Under the pieces are notes generated by a model. That model saw only the letters and a program-made list of their open reading frames with translations, was not told where the DNA came from and did not search any database. A DNA stretch of 64,000 nucleotides from Eubacterium sulci ATCC 35585 (GTDB lineage Bacteria; Bacillota; Clostridia; Peptostreptococcales; Anaerovoracaceae): positions 496,001-560,000 of the forward strand of contig CP012068.1 of the NCBI GenBank assembly GCA_001189495.1, given 5' to 3'. Positions 60,276 through 64,000 of this stretch are shown here, one piece after another. The first letter of the stretch is position 1; each line of letters starts with the position of its first letter. The translations under genes were made by a program, and so were the position numbers.

Positions 60276-61919
60276 ATGAGCGAACCTATTTCAAATAACT
60301 TTATACATAATTTCATAGATAAGGACTTGGAGGACGGAGTATACAAAGAGGTATATACTCGTTTTCCGCCTGAGCCAAATGGCTATCTACACATCGGACA
60401 TGCTAAGGCAATTTGCGTCAACTTCACAACTGCGCTAAAGTACAATGGAAAGTGCAATCTCAGATATGACGACACAAACCCTGTCAAGGAGGATGTAGAG
60501 TATGTCGATGCAATCGAAGAGGACATCAAGTGGCTTGGTTTTAAGTGGGAGAAAAAGCTGTGGGCATCTTCATATTTTGAGACAATGTACGATGCTGCTG
60601 TTGCCTTAATCAAAAAGGGAAAGGCCTTTGTAGATGACCTTACTGCAGAGCAGATTAAAGAGTACAGAGGAACACTTAAGGAGCCTGGTAAGGAAAGCCC
60701 ATACAGAAATAGAAGTGTAGAGGAGAATCTCGCTTTGTTCGAGGATATGAGAGCTGGCAAGTTTGCCGATGGCGAAAAGGTCCTAAGAGCAAAGATAGAT
60801 ATGTCATCTCCTAATATAAACATGAGAGACCCTGTAATTTACAGGATTGCGCATGTTACACACCACAATACCGGAGACAAGTGGTGCATCTATCCGATGT
60901 ATGACTTTGCTCACCCTATTGAGGATGCGATTGAAGGAATCACACACTCCCTTTGTTCGCTAGAGTTTGAGGACCACAGACCGCTATACAACTGGGTTTT
61001 GGATGAAGTTGGCTTTTGGGAAAATCCGCCTCGCCAGATTGAGTTTGCAAGACTTAACCTAACAGGAACGGTTATGAGCAAGAGACTTCTCAAGGGACTT
61101 GTTGACGATGGCGTTGTTGAGGGCTGGGATGATCCGCGCATGCCGACTATTGCAGGACTTAGACGCAGGGGCTATACTCCTGAGGCTATAAGAGATTTCT
61201 GCGAGAGAATAGGCGTGGCCAAGGCTAACAGCACTGTTGAATCATCACTTCTTGAGCACTGCGTCAGAGAAGACCTTCAGGACAAGGTTGAGAGCAGAAA
61301 TGTAGTTGAAGATCCTATCAAAGTTGTAATCACAAACTATCCTGAGGACAAGACAGAGATGGTTGAGGTTGAGAACAACAAGAATGTACCAGAAATGGGC
61401 ATGAGAGAAATTCCTTTCTCAAATGAGCTTTATGTTGACGGTGAGGACTTCATGGAGGTTCCTGCAAAGAAGTATTTCAGACTCTTCCCTGGTAATGAGG
61501 TGAGATTCAAGGGCGCATACTTCATCAAATGCGAGGAAGTCATCAAAAACGAAGATGGAAGCATCAAAGAGCTTCACTGTACATATGACCCAGCAACAAG
61601 AAGCGGACTTGACTTCACAGAGCGTAAGGTTAAGGGTACAATTCACTTCGTTGATGCTAAGACTGCTGTTCAGATTAAGATTAGAGAGTACGATCAGCTT
61701 TTGATAGAAGATGAGAACGGAAATCTAGTTCCTAATGAAGCATCTAAGGTAGAGAAGATTGCATATGCAGAGCCTGCACTTGCTGAGGCAAAGGCAGGAG
61801 AGAGATTCCAGTTCTTTAGACATGGATACTACATCGCTGATAGCAAGCTAAACACAGAAGATGAAAAGGTATTCAATAAGATTGTAGGGCTAAAGAGCAG
61901 CTACAAGCCAAACAAGTAG
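60276..61919 (+). CDS. glnS: Glutaminyl-tRNA synthetase
   Basis: A 547-residue class I synthetase that charges tRNA-Gln directly. The HIGH box is '[16 protein letters not shown]', with '[19 protein letters not shown]' specific to GlnRS over GluRS, and the KMSKS-like box is '[10 protein letters not shown]'. The C-terminal anticodon-binding beta-barrels run from about 340 on. SD GTAGGAGG. Many Clostridia instead use GatCAB, so direct GlnRS is a lineage feature. Confidence 0.96.
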   Translation: MSEPISNNFIHNFIDKDLEDGVYKEVYTRFPPEPNGYLHIGHAKAICVNFTTALKYNGKCNLRYDDTNPVKEDVEYVDAIEEDIKWLGFKWEKKLWASSYFETMYDAAVALIKKGKAFVDDLTAEQIKEYRGTLKEPGKESPYRNRSVEENLALFEDMRAGKFADGEKVLRAKIDMSSPNINMRDPVIYRIAHVTHHNTGDKWCIYPMYDFAHPIEDAIEGITHSLCSLEFEDHRPLYNWVLDEVGFWENPPRQIEFARLNLTGTVMSKRLLKGLVDDGVVEGWDDPRMPTIAGLRRRGYTPEAIRDFCERIGVAKANSTVESSLLEHCVREDLQDKVESRNVVEDPIKVVITNYPEDKTEMVEVENNKNVPEMGMREIPFSNELYVDGEDFMEVPAKKYFRLFPGNEVRFKGAYFIKCEEVIKNEDGSIKELHCTYDPATRSGLDFTERKVKGTIHFVDAKTAVQIKIREYDQLLIEDENGNLVPNEASKVEKIAYAEPALAEAKAGERFQFFRHGYYIADSKLNTEDEKVFNKIVGLKSSYKPNK

Positions 61920-61956
61920 AAATACATTTCAGATGGGACCTAGGGTTTTATGTAGC

Positions 61957-61985
61957 TTGACAAGTTAGGCCCAAAAAGATAATAT
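61957..61985 (+). promoter_or_regulatory. Promoter of the scfAB (SCIFF) genes
   Basis: TTGACA, exactly 17 bases, TAATAT: a near-consensus promoter about 75 bases ahead of scfA. Confidence 0.85.
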
Positions 61986-61993
61986 ATCAGTGT

Positions 61994-62022
61994 GTAAATT
62001 CACCTTTTGATGGGTGATTTAC
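61994..62022 (+). promoter_or_regulatory. 5'-end hairpin of the scfAB transcript
   Basis: GTAAAT(T)CACC pairs with GGTGATTTAC (10 bp, one bulge) right at the expected transcript start; there is no T run, so it is not a terminator and may stabilise the mRNA. Confidence 0.5.
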
Positions 62023-62061
62023 ATGCGAACTTATTCAGATTTTTACGAAAGAGGTACGATA

Positions 62062-62205
62062 ATGAAGAGAATCAAGACTATAGAGACAAGAGATCTTAAG
62101 GACAGCCTAAAGGATGGCGGCTGTGGTGAGTGCCAGACATCATGCCAGTCAGCTTGCAAGACTTCATGTGGTGTAGCTAACCAGGAGTGCGAGAAGAAGA
62201 ACTAG
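62062..62205 (+). CDS. scfA: SCIFF (six-cysteine) ranthipeptide precursor
   Basis: A 47-residue peptide with the SCIFF pattern: leader 'MKRIKTIETRDLKDSLKDGG' followed by six cysteines at 21, 24, 28, 32, 36 and 43, with Thr/Ser between them. The maturase downstream links Cys to Thr or other residues as thioethers. I start at 62062 because SD AGAGG lies 9 bases upstream and the leader matches the family; the frame runs open upstream to 62014. The maturase gene begins one base after the stop. Confidence 0.95.
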   Translation: MKRIKTIETRDLKDSLKDGGCGECQTSCQSACKTSCGVANQECEKKN

Positions 62206-62206
62206 T

Positions 62207-63580
62207 ATGGTACATCAGTATAAGCTAAATGGTTACAATATTGTAATCGACGTTTATAGCGGAGCAGTACATGTGGTGGATGATGTTGCTTATGACATCA
62301 TCCGTCTTTTTTGTGAGAAGACTAAGGACGAGATTGTCGCTTACATCATGAAGACCTACGGGCATCTTGAGGATGTGACAGAGGCTGAGGTAATCGAGAC
62401 CTATGAAGATGTTGTTTCACTAAAGAAAGCGGGTAAGCTGTTTACCGAGGACATCTACGAGCCTAAGGCAAGCGTTCTAAAAAACAGACATACAGACATC
62501 AAGGCACTATGTCTTCATGTTGCGCATACATGTGATTTGACATGTTCATACTGCTTTGCAGGACAGGGAAGATTTAAGGGAAAGAGCGCTCTCATGAGCA
62601 AGGAAATTGCTCGCAGGGCCATTGACTTTTTGATAGAGAACTCAGGTTCAAGACGTAATCTTGAGGTCGATTTCTTTGGCGGGGAGCCGCTTCTTAACTT
62701 TGATGTGGTTAAGGACACGGTTGCTTACGCAAGGTCGATTGAGAAGGAACACGGAAAGAACTTTAGGTTTACGCTTACGACTAATGGCATGGGCATAAAC
62801 GATGAAGTCATCGATTTTGCCAATAAGGAATGTCATAATGTTGTTTTGAGCCTAGATGGACGTAAGGAAATCCATGACCGTGAGAGAACGACCGCAGACG
62901 GCAAGGGTAGCTATGATGTCATAGTGCCTAAGTTTCAGAAGCTCGTTGAGTCACGAGGTGGTAAGGGTTACTATATCAGAGGCACATATACCAAGTACAA
63001 TACGGACTTTACCGAGGATATCAAGCAGATGCTAGATCTAGGCTTTGATGAGCTGTCGCTTGAGCCTGTTGTCTGTGAGCCGGATAGCGAGTTTGCGCTT
63101 AGCAATGAAGACCTTCCTGTGATTTTTGAACAGTATGAGAAGCTTGCTAAGGAAATGATTGAGAGGCACAAGCAGGGCAAGGATTTCACCTTCTATCACT
63201 ATATGATAGATTTAAACCATGGACCTTGCATATATAAGAGGATTTCGGGCTGCGGATCGGGTACAGAGTACTTTGCGGTGACGCCTCAGGGAGACCTCTA
63301 CCCGTGTCATCAGTTTGTTGGTGAGCCTGAATATTTGATGGGTAATATCTTTGATGGAATCAAAAGAGAAGATATCAAGGATGAGTTCAAAATGTGTAAT
63401 GTCTACGCTAGAGAGGACTGCCGTGATTGCTGGGCTAAGCTATATTGTAGCGGTGGCTGTGCAGCTAATGGCTTTAAGTCTTCCGGCGATATCAGAGGCG
63501 TTTACGAGTTCGGTTGTGAGCTCTTCAAGAAGCGTATGGAATGCGCGATAATGAAGGAGATTGCTATCAGCGAGCTATAG
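62207..63580 (+). CDS. scfB: SCIFF peptide maturase, radical SAM with SPASM domain
   Basis: A 457-residue radical SAM enzyme that installs thioether links in the SCIFF peptide. Residues 1-85 resemble a peptide-recognition (RRE-like) domain. The radical SAM motif is 'CDLTCSYC' (Cys109, 113, 116), with 'DFFGGEPLLNFD' next. The C-terminal SPASM region has 'CGSGTEYFAVTPQGDLYPC', 'CRDCWAKLYCSGGCAANG' and a final Cys, enough for two auxiliary [4Fe-4S] clusters. Adjacent to and cotranscribed with scfA. Confidence 0.95.
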   Translation: MVHQYKLNGYNIVIDVYSGAVHVVDDVAYDIIRLFCEKTKDEIVAYIMKTYGHLEDVTEAEVIETYEDVVSLKKAGKLFTEDIYEPKASVLKNRHTDIKALCLHVAHTCDLTCSYCFAGQGRFKGKSALMSKEIARRAIDFLIENSGSRRNLEVDFFGGEPLLNFDVVKDTVAYARSIEKEHGKNFRFTLTTNGMGINDEVIDFANKECHNVVLSLDGRKEIHDRERTTADGKGSYDVIVPKFQKLVESRGGKGYYIRGTYTKYNTDFTEDIKQMLDLGFDELSLEPVVCEPDSEFALSNEDLPVIFEQYEKLAKEMIERHKQGKDFTFYHYMIDLNHGPCIYKRISGCGSGTEYFAVTPQGDLYPCHQFVGEPEYLMGNIFDGIKREDIKDEFKMCNVYAREDCRDCWAKLYCSGGCAANGFKSSGDIRGVYEFGCELFKKRMECAIMKEIAISEL

Positions 63581-63626
63581 CTTGCCAAGAGCAAATTTGA
63601 TCAAACCTTTACAAAGAGGGAGAGAG

Positions 63627-64000
63627 ATGAGAATAAATAAGTATATAGCATCGGCAGGAATCTGCAGTAGGCGTAAGGCTGATGAGCTTATTACTAACGG
63701 AAATGTCAAGGTTAACGGAGCTGTTTTGACAAGCCCAGGCTACGAGGTCTGCGAGGGTGATAAGGTCACAGTAAATGGTAAACCCATCGATGCTGAACAC
63801 AAAAAAGTATATATTCTTCTGAACAAGCCTATCGGATACGTTACGACTGTGAGCGATGAGCTCGGAAGAGCTACGGTCATGGAGCTGGTGACGGATTTTG
63901 AGGAGAGGCTCTTTCCTGTGGGAAGGCTTGACTACAACACTTCAGGCATGATAATTCTCACAAACGACGGAGAGTTTGCCTATAAGCTTGCGCATCCAAA
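63627..64000 (+). CDS. 16S/23S rRNA pseudouridine synthase, RsuA/RluB type (3' cut by window)
   Basis: The first 124 codons of a pseudouridine synthase; the frame stays open to the window end. The N-terminal S4 RNA-binding domain reads 'MRINKYIASAGICSRRKADE' and 'NGNVKVNGAVL', and the catalytic domain starts with 'YILLNKPIGYVTTVSDE' and has the catalytic Asp in 'VGRLDYNTSGMIILTNDG'. SD GAGGGAG. RluB is the likeliest assignment in Firmicutes; RsuA cannot be excluded from this part alone. Confidence 0.93.
   Translation, partial: MRINKYIASAGICSRRKADELITNGNVKVNGAVLTSPGYEVCEGDKVTVNGKPIDAEHKKVYILLNKPIGYVTTVSDELGRATVMELVTDFEERLFPVGRLDYNTSGMIILTNDGEFAYKLAHP

Overview
The window looks like part of the chromosome of a Gram-positive anaerobe of the class Clostridia, plausibly near Mogibacterium/Eubacterium-type Anaerovoracaceae (inference). 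The evidence is a SCIFF peptide with its radical SAM maturase (a Clostridia hallmark), a two-gene DUF1292/lipoprotein style of organisation, glutaminyl-tRNA synthetase, peptidoglycan-binding repeat proteins in place of an outer membrane, TTG/GTG starts and strong AGGAGG ribosome binding sites. No phage, insertion sequence, CRISPR array or rRNA is visible.

Layout. 1-11 kb is housekeeping: the end of a phosphoglycerate mutase gene, a D-Ala-D-Ala carboxypeptidase, uvrC, a DUF1292 gene, two tandem lipoproteins, an unpaired sensor kinase, a FlK-like thioesterase, mutM and a dynamin-like GTPase. 11-17.2 kb is a complete oligopeptide importer, oppBCDFA, behind two tandem promoters. 17.2-20.8 kb is a thiazole/thiamine operon, thiS-F-G-H-E, with a promoter and a strong terminator-like leader hairpin but no recognisable TPP riboswitch. 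20.9-23.1 kb holds a small acetyltransferase, rsmE and a membrane acyltransferase.

23.1-57.1 kb is a large cell-surface region. It starts with a secreted glucosaminidase carrying 64-residue wall-binding repeats and a membrane-anchored PIG-L deacetylase with degenerate CWB2-like domains, then a tRNA-Leu(CAG). From 28.6 kb a surface polysaccharide locus follows: UDP-sugar genes for two routes (a bacillosamine-type route with 4,6-dehydratase, aminotransferase, PglD-like acetyltransferase and PglC-like phosphosugar transferase; and a 2,3-diacetamido-uronic acid type route with WbpA-, WbpB- and WbpE-like enzymes), six family-4-type glycosyltransferases, two Wzx flippases, three LpxD-like left-handed beta-helix acyltransferases, an acyltransferase-3 protein and a deacetylase-like protein. 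The most unusual gene is an 880-residue Wzy-type polymerase fused to a D-glucuronyl C5-epimerase-like domain. The locus ends with a wall amidase carrying the same 64-residue repeats as the glucosaminidase, so two wall hydrolases with near-interchangeable anchors bracket the polysaccharide genes. A reasonable model (inference) is that a uronic-acid-containing glycan is built on undecaprenyl phosphate, flipped, polymerised and modified at the membrane, and that the bracketing proteins act at or bind to the resulting wall.

57.1-64 kb returns to metabolism: an FAD/[2Fe-2S] oxidoreductase, a second flavoprotein and a DUF1667 protein form a three-gene unit; then glnS, the SCIFF precursor scfA and its maturase scfB behind a consensus promoter and a 5' hairpin, and the beginning of an RsuA/RluB pseudouridine synthase cut by the window end. 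There is no gene-free stretch over 300 bases apart from the 28.2-28.6 kb region, which holds a terminator, the tRNA and a promoter.
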